In this document: piece after piece, positions 1 to 7,806 of the stretch
Layout: each line of letters starts with the position of its first letter
Position numbering within the stretch: the first letter of the stretch is position 1
From: Chryseobacterium sp.
Lineage (GTDB): Bacteria; Bacteroidota; Bacteroidia; Flavobacteriales; Weeksellaceae
Length of the DNA stretch: 64,000 bases
Direction of reading: 5' to 3'
Assembly (NCBI GenBank): GCA_031277615.1
Contig: JAITMC010000026.1
Coordinates: 186,001 to 250,000 of the forward strand
Position numbers and translations under genes: made by a program
The notes under the pieces: generated by a model
What the model was told of the DNA's origin: nothing
The model's database searches: none
What the model saw: only the letters and a program-made list of their open reading frames with translations

Positions 1-1004
1 ATATTGTTTTTGGAGAACTCATTCCAAAGTCGATTGCCATCAGGAAATCAGAAGCAACCACTATGGCTACTGCTGTACCACTGAGGGTTTTCTATACCAT
101 TTTCAAACCGTTTATCTGGCTGATGAACTCTATGTCAAACGGTTTCCTTAGGTTGGTTAAAATCCATCCCGCTTCGGAACAGGAAATTCACTCCACAGAA
201 GAGCTTCAGCTATTGGTAAAACAAAGTGCCGACAGTGGAGAGATTGAAGAAGAGAACTACGAGATTATCAAAAACGCCTTTGACTTTACAGATCATTCTG
301 CCAAGCAGATCATGGTTCCAAGACAGAATATTACCTCCATCGATTTCGAAGAAGATATCAATGAGATCATCAATAAGATCATGGAAAGCGGGTATTCCCG
401 TATTCCGGTTTATCTTGATTCCATAGACAATGTGATCGGGATTTTCTACACCAAAGAGATCATCAGAGAGTTTGTAAAGAGAAAGGGTGAGCTTAACCAT
501 GAAGATCTTAAAGATCTGATGCGTGATGCGTTTTTTGTGGTGGGAAGTAAAAAGATCTCCGACCTTTTAAAGATTTTCCAGCAGAAAAAGCAGCACCTTG
601 CCATCGTTATTGATGAATTTGGAGGAACCGAAGGAATCATTACCCTGGAAGATATACTGGAAGAGCTGGTAGGAGAAATTCAGGATGAGGAAGATGATGA
701 AGATAAACTGGTCGATAAGATCGGAGATAATATTTACTGGGTTCAGGCTACCCAGCCATTGGATGAAATCAACGAATATCTGCCTAAAAAGCTTCCTCTT
801 TCCGAAGAAAGCGAATACAATTCATTAGCAGGATTTATTCTTCATGAGCTGGAGGATATCCCGGAAGAAAATCAGGAATTCGACCTTGAAAACTACCATT
901 TCAAAATCCTGAAAATGAATAACAAAAGTGTAGAGCTCGTAGAGCTTGTATATGAAGGTCCCAATATCATCAACGATATGGCCGATAAAATAGGAGAAGT
1001 TTAA
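1..1004 (+). CDS. CNNM/CorC-type hemolysin family transporter, 5' partial
   Basis: The reading frame is open from base 3 upstream of the first ATG (63) and encodes FGELIPKSIA, a hallmark of the end of the DUF21 (CNNM) membrane domain, so the gene starts before the window and the ATG at 63 is internal. After the last membrane-proximal part there is a CBS pair (motifs IMVPRQNI and the segment around VIDEFGGTEGIITLEDILEE) and a C-terminal CorC/HlyC transporter-associated domain. Family members are inner-membrane proteins linked to divalent cation (Mg/Co) export; GldE of gliding flavobacteria is a relative, but the identity cannot be fixed without the N-terminus. clpS follows after 12 bp, so the two are probably cotranscribed. 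Confidence 0.9.
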   Translation, partial: IVFGELIPKSIAIRKSEATTMATAVPLRVFYTIFKPFIWLMNSMSNGFLRLVKIHPASEQEIHSTEELQLLVKQSADSGEIEEENYEIIKNAFDFTDHSAKQIMVPRQNITSIDFEEDINEIINKIMESGYSRIPVYLDSIDNVIGIFYTKEIIREFVKRKGELNHEDLKDLMRDAFFVVGSKKISDLLKIFQQKKQHLAIVIDEFGGTEGIITLEDILEELVGEIQDEEDDEDKLVDKIGDNIYWVQATQPLDEINEYLPKKLPLSEESEYNSLAGFILHELEDIPEENQEFDLENYHFKILKMNNKSVELVELVYEGPNIINDMADKIGEV

Positions 1005-1016
1005 ATCTTTAAAAAA

Positions 1017-1322
1017 ATGATTGTTTATAACAGTATCAAAGATTACGAAGACCCGAAAAGGCAGTATGAAGAAGAAGTGCTCGTTCTGGATGCCACTGAT
1101 GAAGTTTATAAGCTGGTACTGCATAATGATGATGTACATACTTTCGATTACGTCATCGACTGTCTTATCGAAATCTGCAAACATACCCTGGAGCAGGCCG
1201 AGCAATGTACCATTCTGGTCCACTACAAAGGCAAATGTACCGTAAAAACCGGCTCAATGGATCTTTTGAAGCCTATGCATGAAAAACTGCTTTCAAGGGA
1301 ATTAACGAGTGAAATCGTATAA
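1017..1322 (+). CDS. clpS: ATP-dependent Clp protease adaptor ClpS
   Basis: 101 residues, the normal length for ClpS. The core motif VLHNDDVHTFDYVI matches the substrate-binding NDDxT segment that recognises N-end-rule (N-degron) substrates and hands them to ClpA/ClpC. The start lies 12 bp after the CNNM gene, so it is probably the last gene of that operon, and a strong hairpin terminator follows directly. The N-terminal extension of about 28 residues is acidic and variable, as is usual in Bacteroidetes. Cytoplasmic adaptor; no oddities seen. Confidence 0.92.
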   Translation: MIVYNSIKDYEDPKRQYEEEVLVLDATDEVYKLVLHNDDVHTFDYVIDCLIEICKHTLEQAEQCTILVHYKGKCTVKTGSMDLLKPMHEKLLSRELTSEIV

Positions 1323-1327
1323 CATAG

Positions 1328-1359
1328 AAACCGTTTCATTTTTTGAAACGGTTTTTTTG
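1328..1359 (+). terminator. Rho-independent terminator after clpS
   Basis: A 10-bp perfect stem (AAACCGTTTC / GAAACGGTTT) with a short T-rich loop is followed by a run of T. Confidence 0.88.
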
Positions 1360-1413
1360 TATTTTAATTTTCCAAATTATCTTTCCGAACAGTCATATTT
1401 TTATCTAAAATAG

Positions 1414-1421
1414 TATATTTG
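1414..1421 (+). promoter_or_regulatory. -7 element TATATTTG upstream of udk
   Basis: Exact match to the Bacteroidetes -7 consensus TAnnTTTG, 27 bp before the udk ATG. No clear TTG -33 element at the usual distance. Confidence 0.6.
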
Positions 1422-1448
1422 TACCAACGATAAAGAAACAAAAAAAGA

Positions 1449-2063
1449 ATGCTTGTAATAGGAATTGCTGGAGGTACAGGCTCCGGCAAAACTACAGTTG
1501 TGGACAAGATACTCCAGCAGCTTGATATTGAAGGAATGAACATCCTTTCGCAGGATAATTATTATCATGATAATCCGAATCTTACCCTGGCAGAACGGGA
1601 AGCGTTAAATTACGACCACCCGAAGTCGATAGATTTTGAACTGATGTTGAAACACGTAAAAGCTTTAAAGAATAACGAGCCTATTGAACAGCCGATTTAC
1701 AGCTTTGTAACCCATTCCAGAACAGGAGATCATGTCACTGTAGAACCTAAAAATGTATTGGTGGTAGAAGGAATTCTGGTTCTTACCAATAAAGAACTAC
1801 TGAAAGAATTTGACCTGAAAGTATTTGTTCATGCCGATTCCGACGAAAGACTCATCAGAAGGATCCGGAGAGATACCCAGGAAAGGGGAAGAGATCTGAA
1901 TGAAGTGCTTCACCGTTACCAGACCACTTTGAAGCCGATGCATCAGGAATTCATAGAACCATCGAAGAATGAAGCCGATCTGATCATTCCGAACATGAAA
2001 CAGAATTCCGTTGCGATTGATTTTTTAACTACTGTTATTAAAAATTCGTTGAGAAAACATTAA
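1449..2063 (+). CDS. udk: Uridine kinase
   Basis: 204 residues, typical of Udk. It phosphorylates uridine/cytidine to UMP/CMP in pyrimidine salvage in the cytoplasm. The Walker A loop GGTGSGKTT is at residues 8-16, followed by the substrate-binding region QDNYYHD (about residues 35-41), NYDHPKSIDFE, and the lid arginines RRIRRDTQERGRD. A TATATTTG promoter lies just upstream. The next gene starts one base after the stop, so the two form a tight operon. Confidence 0.95.
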   Translation: MLVIGIAGGTGSGKTTVVDKILQQLDIEGMNILSQDNYYHDNPNLTLAEREALNYDHPKSIDFELMLKHVKALKNNEPIEQPIYSFVTHSRTGDHVTVEPKNVLVVEGILVLTNKELLKEFDLKVFVHADSDERLIRRIRRDTQERGRDLNEVLHRYQTTLKPMHQEFIEPSKNEADLIIPNMKQNSVAIDFLTTVIKNSLRKH

Positions 2064-2064
2064 A

Positions 2065-2421
2065 ATGAAAGAAAACAAACTTATTAAAGACATTCAGCCG
2101 AAGTCTGAAACACTCAAACTTATTCAGAAATATGTTCTGAATAAATACACCATTACCATTTGTCTGTTTCTGGTCTGGATGATTTTCTTTGATAAAACCT
2201 CTTTTCTCGTAATCAATGAACTGAACGGCGAAATCAGCCGATATGAAGACCAGCTGGAATATTATAAAAAGGAATATGAAAAAAATGATGCCTTTTACAA
2301 AAAGCTGATGAACAATAAATCGGAAAAAGAAAAATACGCAAGAGAAAATTACTTCATGAAAAAACCGGATGAAGAAATCTTTATCCTGGTGGTAGACAGC
2401 AGTAATATTGCCAAAAAATAA
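2065..2421 (+). CDS. Septum formation initiator family protein (DivIC/FtsB-like)
   Basis: 118 residues: a short basic N-terminus, one membrane helix (about residues 30-46, TITICLFLVWMIFF), then a charged coiled coil (about 55-95) and the conserved segment RENYFMKKPDEEIF. This topology and the ARENYFMKKPxEEIF motif fit the FtsB/DivIC family, which bridges the divisome in the inner membrane. The gene begins one base after udk, so it is translationally coupled. The choice between DivIC and FtsB naming cannot be made from sequence alone. Confidence 0.85.
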   Translation: MKENKLIKDIQPKSETLKLIQKYVLNKYTITICLFLVWMIFFDKTSFLVINELNGEISRYEDQLEYYKKEYEKNDAFYKKLMNNKSEKEKYARENYFMKKPDEEIFILVVDSSNIAKK

Positions 2422-2442
2422 TACAAAACTGAATGAAAGGTC

Positions 2443-2497
2443 AATGGTGATCATTGATGCAGGAAAAACAATTCATCTGCGAAGTAAATTCACCATT
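2443..2497. repeat. Intergenic inverted-repeat element
   Basis: Between the DivIC-like gene and the mutase gene, AATGGTGA (2443-2450) is matched by TCACCATT (2490-2497), a perfect 8-bp inverted repeat. A smaller hairpin, TCAATG/CATTGA, overlaps the left arm. Similar elements occur at 18597-18667 and 50515-50544. Confidence 0.45.
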
Positions 2498-2523
2498 TAC
2501 CCTCCACAAATAACCCATATCCA

Positions 2524-3681
2524 ATGTCAGAAACACTTCCAAACTGGGAAAATTTAGTTAAAAAACAGCTTAAAACAGAAGATATTTATTCAATTTTAAA
2601 AAAGGAAAACCTGGAAGGAATTGAAGTAAAACCGTTTTACAGCGAAGTTCAGAAACCATTGGTTAACCTGCCGAAAGTTGAAGAAAGCACCCATCTGGTA
2701 TCTACCTACCATGAAAGTCTGGAAGAAGATGTATTTGCATTCGTGTTGGAGCATAATGTGGAAAACCTTGAGCAGAAGACCCTGTTTATAGCTAACAAAG
2801 AACTTGCAGGGCATATCAGCCCTACGGAAGAGGATCAGTATTTTTCGCTCATCAGCGTTATTGATGAGAAAGAAGCCGTTATTGATGACCAGCTGGTGAA
2901 GGAACTTTTAGCAAAAAATTTCAGAAGAAATATCTGTATCGATATTTCCCTTCATCAGAATGCCGGAGCAGCAATTGATCAGCAGTTGGGAATTGCACTT
3001 GCTCAGGTAAAAGAACTCGCCGAAGCATATGGGGCAGATATTTTTACCCAGGTGATCTTCAGGATTGCCGTAGGAGGTAATTACTTCTTTGAAATGGCCA
3101 AACTGAGAGCCTTTAAAATCGTTTTCAACCAGCTTTCCAAAGAATATGGTCTGGACGAAATTCCTTATATCTTCGCTGAAACTTCCCTGAGAAACAAAGC
3201 CGTTTCCGATAATGAAAATAATCTGATCCGCTCCACTCTGGAACTCGCTTCCGCAATGATTGGCGGGGCAGATGCTGTGTTCAGCAATAATTATCTGGTA
3301 GACCGAAGTACGGAAAACTCTGAAGAAATCTCTTTCAAACAGCAGATCGTTTTAGCCTACGAAAGTATCATCAACGTGTTTGAAGATGCAGCCAACGGCA
3401 GCTACTATATTGAAGACGTCACCCGCCAGATGGCAGAAAAGTCCTGGGACCTGTTTGTAGAAATAGAAGAAGCGGGAGGATACCTTGAACTGTTAAAGCA
3501 GGGAATCATCCAGAAAAAGATCTATGATCATGCTGTAGAAGAACAGAAATGGGTAGAAGAAGGAAAAATAAAGCTCATCGGAGTCAATTTATACCCCAAA
3601 CTAGACGTTAAAAAGTCCATTGGGGAACTTTATACCGAAAAAGAAATAAAAGCCGTACGCTGGGCTGAAATGTTTGAATAG
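2524..3681 (+). CDS. mutA: Methylmalonyl-CoA mutase small subunit
   Basis: 385 residues resembling the small (non-cobalamin-binding) subunit of heterodimeric methylmalonyl-CoA mutase, which converts succinyl-CoA and (R)-methylmalonyl-CoA together with the large subunit. Family signals are the TIM-barrel region with IFRIAVGGNYFFEMAKLRA and RNKAVSDNENNLIRSTLE, and a segment like AMIGGADAVFSNNY. The C-terminal cobalamin-binding Rossmann domain of the large subunit is absent, and the protein is shorter than many actinobacterial MutA proteins. The large-subunit gene is not the next gene here. Instead a GxxExxY cassette with flanking inverted repeats follows, which may have separated it from former neighbours. 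Confidence 0.87.
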   Translation: MSETLPNWENLVKKQLKTEDIYSILKKENLEGIEVKPFYSEVQKPLVNLPKVEESTHLVSTYHESLEEDVFAFVLEHNVENLEQKTLFIANKELAGHISPTEEDQYFSLISVIDEKEAVIDDQLVKELLAKNFRRNICIDISLHQNAGAAIDQQLGIALAQVKELAEAYGADIFTQVIFRIAVGGNYFFEMAKLRAFKIVFNQLSKEYGLDEIPYIFAETSLRNKAVSDNENNLIRSTLELASAMIGGADAVFSNNYLVDRSTENSEEISFKQQIVLAYESIINVFEDAANGSYYIEDVTRQMAEKSWDLFVEIEEAGGYLELLKQGIIQKKIYDHAVEEQKWVEEGKIKLIGVNLYPKLDVKKSIGELYTEKEIKAVRWAEMFE

Positions 3682-3856
3682 TTTTTTTGACCACGGATTA
3701 GACGGATTTTCACAGATGATTATATAGATGACTCTGTGAATTTTTTTTATTGTATGCATCATAAATTATGAAGCACTTGGTAGAATTAGATTCAAATAAA
3801 GTGGAAATAAAGAAATTCTGTTAAATTGACAAACTGAAAATTATCTCATAATGTTG

Positions 3857-3864
3857 TATTTTTG
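3857..3864 (+). promoter_or_regulatory. -7 element TATTTTTG for the GxxExxY gene
   Basis: Exact TAnnTTTG match 13 bp before the ATG, inside the inverted-repeat cassette. No good TTG at -33. Confidence 0.5.
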
Positions 3865-3877
3865 ATAAAAATACAAA

Positions 3878-4261
3878 ATGAAAGAAAATGAGATCAGTTT
3901 TTATATCAGAAAATCTATATTTTCTGTTTACAATGAACTTGGACCTGGCCTATTGGAAAAAGTTTACGAAAAAGTTTTAGCTTATGAACTGGAAAATAAT
4001 GGTCTGAAAGTACAGACTCAGGTTCCAATGAAAGTTAAATTTAAAGAGGTGTTTATTGATTCATGTTTTATAGCAGATATGGTTGTTGAAGATAAAGTGA
4101 TTATAGAAGTAAAAGCCGTTACTGAAATATCAAATCTCCATCATCAACAATTGTTAACATATTTAAAACTAACAAATTTGAAATTAGGAATTTTAGTCAA
4201 TTTCAATACCGATTATATTGATAAAAGTATCTTTAGAAAGATAAATGGAGATCTAGATTAA
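3878..4261 (+). CDS. GxxExxY family protein (PD-(D/E)XK-like)
   Basis: 127 residues, the usual family size. The name-giving motif is GPGLLEKVYEKVL (about residues 18-31), and a PD-(D/E)XK nuclease-like core follows: ADMVVEDKVIIEVKAV (about 66-81), then a conserved QLLTYLKLTNLKLGILVNF. The biological role of the family is not established; it is common in Bacteroidetes as solitary genes. Here it sits alone between inverted repeats with its own promoter, and its codon use is visibly AT-richer than the flanking mutase and methyltransferase genes, in line with transfer. Confidence 0.88.
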   Translation: MKENEISFYIRKSIFSVYNELGPGLLEKVYEKVLAYELENNGLKVQTQVPMKVKFKEVFIDSCFIADMVVEDKVIIEVKAVTEISNLHHQQLLTYLKLTNLKLGILVNFNTDYIDKSIFRKINGDLD

Positions 4262-4302
4262 AAAATTAAAACAGAATTATCTGTGTAAATCTGCGAAAAT
4301 CT

Positions 4303-5448
4303 GTGGTTAAATTATTAAATAAAGAAGTTCAAAACTACATCAGCGCCAATCTAAAAACAGACCTGCACTCATTGCTGTTGAAAAAATCACCGTTTCCGGA
4401 GATTTCCATGCAGGAGATTGTACAACAAATCAAAGGTAAGCAGGTAGCAGAGAAAAAGTTTCCTTTTCTCTTAAAAGAAGGTATTATTTTTCCGCCACAG
4501 CTTAATCTGGAGCAGGCTTCATCAGAAAATACGGCGGCTTACAAATCAGAAGTGTTACAAGGTAAAAAGTTTGCGGATCTTACCAGCGGATTCGGGATTG
4601 ATGCTTATTATCTTTCGCAAAATTTTGAAGAAGTTACCATCATCGAACAAAATTCTGCACTTTTAGAAACGGTAGAGCATAATTGGGGCGTCCTGGGACG
4701 GAAAGCTGCATTCGTTAATCAGAAGCTGGAAGATTTTCTGAACGGTAATAAAGAGCATTTTGATGTCATTTACCTTGATCCTGCAAGACGGGACAGCAGT
4801 AAAAACAAAGTTTTCCTTTTAGAGGATCTTTCGCCCAATATCCTTGAAATTCAGGAAAAGCTTCTCGGAATTTCAGATCAGGTCATCATAAAGCTTTCTC
4901 CGCTGATTGATCTGAAGTACCTTGTTTCAGTCCTTCAGGGAGTTTTCAGAATCGAAATTATTGCCGTAAAAAACGATGTGAAAGAAGTCGTTATTTTCCT
5001 TTCAGGGAAACCTCATAACGGAATTATCTGTTCCTGTGTGAATCTGGAATCCGGTGAACCGGCATTTACTTTCACTTTCGGGGAAGAAAATTCCGCAGAA
5101 CCGGTTTATGCAGAACCCGAAAAGTTCATCTATATTCCCAATAACCCGATTTTAAAAGCAGGAATATTCAATCTGATCTCACAAAGATTTGGATTGAAAA
5201 AACTGCATCCGAATACGCATATTTACACCTCCGATATCAGGCAGAATGATTTTCCCGGAAGAGTATTGGAAATGGAAATGATTGAATCTAAGCAGGTTAA
5301 AAAGAAAGAACAGTTTAACATCATTTCAAAGAATTACCCGTTAAAACCGGAGGAAATCAGGAAAAAATACGGAATAAAGGACGGTGGAAAAGACTACCTT
5401 ATTTTTACACAATCCAAAAAAGGTAAAATTATATTAAAATCAGTATAA
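4303..5448 (+). CDS. Class I SAM-dependent methyltransferase with THUMP-like C-terminal domain
   Basis: About 381 residues. SAM-binding motif I is DLTSGFGIDAYYLS (about residues 91-104), and a DPARR motif (YLDPARRDSSKN, about 156) takes the place of the catalytic motif IV. The C-terminal part (RKKYGIKDGGKDYLIFT) matches the THUMP-like domain found in this Bacteroidetes family, so an RNA substrate is likely but unproven. The start is odd: the only upstream start in frame is GTG 4303, which lies inside the right inverted-repeat arm of the preceding cassette. The next Met is at 4411 and would remove conserved sequence, so the cassette seems to have replaced the native translation start. Confidence 0.82.
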   Translation: MVKLLNKEVQNYISANLKTDLHSLLLKKSPFPEISMQEIVQQIKGKQVAEKKFPFLLKEGIIFPPQLNLEQASSENTAAYKSEVLQGKKFADLTSGFGIDAYYLSQNFEEVTIIEQNSALLETVEHNWGVLGRKAAFVNQKLEDFLNGNKEHFDVIYLDPARRDSSKNKVFLLEDLSPNILEIQEKLLGISDQVIIKLSPLIDLKYLVSVLQGVFRIEIIAVKNDVKEVVIFLSGKPHNGIICSCVNLESGEPAFTFTFGEENSAEPVYAEPEKFIYIPNNPILKAGIFNLISQRFGLKKLHPNTHIYTSDIRQNDFPGRVLEMEMIESKQVKKKEQFNIISKNYPLKPEEIRKKYGIKDGGKDYLIFTQSKKGKIILKSV

Positions 5449-5453
5449 AAATG

Positions 5454-5484
5454 TTGCCGCAAAAAAGAGGATTTCTTAATTTTG
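5454..5484 (+). promoter_or_regulatory. Promoter TTG-N20-TAATTTTG
   Basis: TTG at 5454-5456 and TAATTTTG at 5477-5484 with a 20-bp spacer fit the Bacteroidetes housekeeping promoter. It would drive the small lipoprotein with a leader of roughly 85 nt. Confidence 0.6.
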
Positions 5485-5574
5485 GGCAATCAAAAATTTA
5501 AGCATAAGGCCGCTCACTGTTTAGATGATGAACACGACGGTTTTATATGACCTATAAAAAAATAAATTGTACAT

Positions 5575-5853
5575 ATGAAAAAATTAGTTATATGTTTAGC
5601 TATTGCTGCTGTAGCCGTAAGCTGTAAAAAGATCCAGGCAGGAGGAAACAAAAATACCCTGAAGCTGGAAGAAGGAGTAGAAAGATATTCTGACGACGTA
5701 CAGGGTGGTGGTGAAGCACATGGTCATAGCGCTGCTGAGGGTCATAAAGAAGCAGCTCCGGCTGAAAAACATGAAGCTGAGGCTCCTAAAACAGACTCTA
5801 CTGCCGCTGCAAAACCTGCTGAAGCTGAAAAAGCTCCAAAAGCTGAACATTAA
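5575..5853 (+). CDS. Small Ala/Glu/His-rich lipoprotein
   Basis: 92 residues. A lipoprotein signal (residues 1-16) ends in the lipobox AVSCKK, so Cys17 would be lipidated. The mature part is low complexity: a histidine patch (GEAHGHSAAEGHKEA) followed by Ala/Pro/Glu/Lys repeats (AEKAPKAEH end). No domain is recognised. It is transcribed alone, with its own promoter upstream and a strong terminator downstream. The His patch could bind metal, but that is speculation. The ORF is supported by signal peptide, promoter and terminator. Confidence 0.8.
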   Translation: MKKLVICLAIAAVAVSCKKIQAGGNKNTLKLEEGVERYSDDVQGGGEAHGHSAAEGHKEAAPAEKHEAEAPKTDSTAAAKPAEAEKAPKAEH

Positions 5854-5875
5854 TACAGTTCAATAATATAAAATA

Positions 5876-5916
5876 AGAGACTGCCTCAATTCTGAAGCAG
5901 TCTCTTCTGTTTTTAA
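5876..5916 (+). terminator. Terminator after the small lipoprotein
   Basis: Perfect 9-bp stem AGAGACTGC / GCAGTCTCT with a 12-nt loop and a downstream T-rich stretch. Confidence 0.8.
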
Positions 5917-6023
5917 AGAGACAGAAATCTATTCTTTGAAAATAAAAAATTACTTCGCTAGGTTTAGATCGCTGAGAATAAATTATTACTCTTTTGAATT
6001 TGAGTTTCCATTATTTTTGCGTC

Positions 6024-7619
6024 TTATTCTTCTTTTATGATCTTGTAGGTTGATTTTTTGGTTCCATAGATTAGGGTAACATAATACACTCCTGTTGCTT
6101 TCGGTAGCTGTATTTTTATTTTCTCAGTGTTGGAAAAATTCTGTTTTTTCACCATTTTTCCTTCTGTCGTGGTGATTTGAACTTCTATGGTTTGATATAC
6201 TTTATCAAGATCAATATTCAGATCATTTTTCGTTGGATTGGGATAATATTTTACATGATCCTGATTTAAACTGATCTCTGAAGCTTTTAAACTTCCATGA
6301 TCTACTTTCCAGATATCATTATTGGCACCAATCACAGTACCGGCTGCATTCAGTTTGCTTCCTAAAATATAAAGCTCGTTTTTAAAATTAATAAGATACC
6401 CACGCTTATTTTCGTAATACTGAGGAACAGGGCCGTAAAATGCCATCGTAAAGTCCCAGTTGCTTATAGCAGTGGTAAAATTGGAAAAAGTATTTAAAAG
6501 AATTAACGTATTTGTGCTTTCAGAGTATTTATATAAATCCGTATTGATCCCTGCTCCCGGAACATCATACGTTTTAATCAGATAAAGCTCATTATTGAGT
6601 TCGCACATTCCCGAATAATAATCCATTAAATTAAAATTGCTTTCATGAACAATTTCAGGAGGATTATTTCCGTCATATTGATACAGATAGTATTTGTTAT
6701 TATAATGGCAGGTAAAATAAAGCTTATTATTAACGATGGTTAATGAATTCGGATAAGAAGACCCTGTTCCCGGATTAAGATCCAGACAGGTTTCAGTGGT
6801 GCCGTCATATTGGAATAGTTCTACCCCTGTATCATCCTTCTTATGGATGTAGTATAATTTGTTGGAGAAAACAGTCTGCCCGTTGGGATAAAAACCTACA
6901 GTAGTCGGTATGTTGGCGATTACTGCGGAAGTATGGGTAACGGGATTGTATTTTTTGATTTCCATCCCGGTATGTCCGTCATTGATGGTGGTGAAATAAA
7001 AGTGACCATTTAATTCCGAATTACTGAAATAATGTCCGCCATAGCCAAAATTGCCTTCCCTGAAATCATTAAACCAGAAGGTGGAAGTATGGGCAGCGGG
7101 ATCATAATAACAATTTGAGTTAACAAATGATGTATAAACAATTCCGTTATTATATTTGGCCAATGATCTGAATTGTTTACAGGTATCAGGAAAACCCTCA
7201 CTTGCTATTTTTAACAAATGAGTGACAGATACGGCAGGGTCAAAAACATACAGTCCTGTTTTGGTATTATCCAGCGCAATACAGCTTAGGTATACTTTTC
7301 CGTTTAAGGTAAGGATATCATTATATTCTAAATCACGGGTATTCACAAAATCACTTCCATCAGGAAACTTCAGTAGATAGGGTGCGTTTTGCCCGTCATA
7401 GGCCCAAATCTTAGAAGGAGCTCCCTGAGGTGCTGTTTCTGCGCAGTCTCCGGGACTTCGGAATAATAAAAGATTCCCTACCTGTGCGAAATGGGTGGAG
7501 TTAGAAGTAGTACCTGTCGTTACACTGGAGTTAGCGCAATAATTGGTAATATTCGTAAGACTCGTTTGTGCAGATACGGAACCTGCACAAAAAAATAAAT
7601 AAAATAAATAGTTTTTCAT
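6024..7619 (-). CDS. T9SS type A sorting domain-containing secreted protein
   Basis: About 531 residues when started at ATG 7619, which gives a clean signal peptide (MKNYLFYLFFCAGSVSAQ); the frame is open 13 codons further upstream, but that extension would bury the signal. The middle is built of repeated units of the kind NNKLYFTCHYNNKYYLYQYDG, resembling ELWxxDG beta-propeller-like repeats. The last ~75 residues (YYPNPTKNDLNIDLD ... GVYYVTLIYGTKKSTYKIIKEE) form a T9SS type A sorting domain, so the protein should be exported across the outer membrane and anchored or released. Function unknown. It is the only cargo gene of this zone on the - strand. Confidence 0.85.
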   Translation of the reverse strand: MKNYLFYLFFCAGSVSAQTSLTNITNYCANSSVTTGTTSNSTHFAQVGNLLLFRSPGDCAETAPQGAPSKIWAYDGQNAPYLLKFPDGSDFVNTRDLEYNDILTLNGKVYLSCIALDNTKTGLYVFDPAVSVTHLLKIASEGFPDTCKQFRSLAKYNNGIVYTSFVNSNCYYDPAAHTSTFWFNDFREGNFGYGGHYFSNSELNGHFYFTTINDGHTGMEIKKYNPVTHTSAVIANIPTTVGFYPNGQTVFSNKLYYIHKKDDTGVELFQYDGTTETCLDLNPGTGSSYPNSLTIVNNKLYFTCHYNNKYYLYQYDGNNPPEIVHESNFNLMDYYSGMCELNNELYLIKTYDVPGAGINTDLYKYSESTNTLILLNTFSNFTTAISNWDFTMAFYGPVPQYYENKRGYLINFKNELYILGSKLNAAGTVIGANNDIWKVDHGSLKASEISLNQDHVKYYPNPTKNDLNIDLDKVYQTIEVQITTTEGKMVKKQNFSNTEKIKIQLPKATGVYYVTLIYGTKKSTYKIIKEE

Positions 7620-7757
7620 CTTTAAAATGGGTATTCGGTTAGTTGATTCAAGGTACACATTATACGGATATTACGCAATCAATTTTTGTCAATTAGGAAT
7701 ATGAATTTTATTTCTTCTTAACTTTTTATATTGTATCCGAAAATTCTCCGTTTTTGC

Positions 7758-7788
7758 TTGTGTCTGCAGGGCATTTTTTTTACTTTTA
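7758..7788 (+). promoter_or_regulatory. Probable promoter TTG-N20-TACTTTTA for the M20 peptidase
   Basis: TTG 7758-7760 and TACTTTTA 7781-7788 (one mismatch to TAnnTTTG) with a 20-bp spacer, ending 18 bp before the ATG. Confidence 0.45.
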
Positions 7789-7806
7789 ACGAAATAAATT
7801 TTTACA

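Larger units (their letters stand above)
3689..4308. mobile_element. GxxExxY cassette bounded by imperfect inverted repeats
   Basis: The left end (3689-3720, beginning GACCACGGATTAGACGGATT) and the reverse complement of the right end (4277-4308, beginning AACCACAGATTTTCGCAGAT) align over about 32 bp with only a few differences. Between them lie a TATTTTTG -7 element (3857-3864) and a single GxxExxY gene. The left arm also folds locally (CACAGA/TCTGTG, 3711-3738). The right arm runs directly into the next coding region and appears to supply its GTG start. No transposase is present, so mobility would have to be in trans; mobility is inference. Confidence 0.55.

Noticed and set aside
5596-5850. 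84-codon open frame on the - strand
   Set aside because: Antisense to the small Ala/Glu-rich lipoprotein; the low-complexity coding strand opens the reverse frame.
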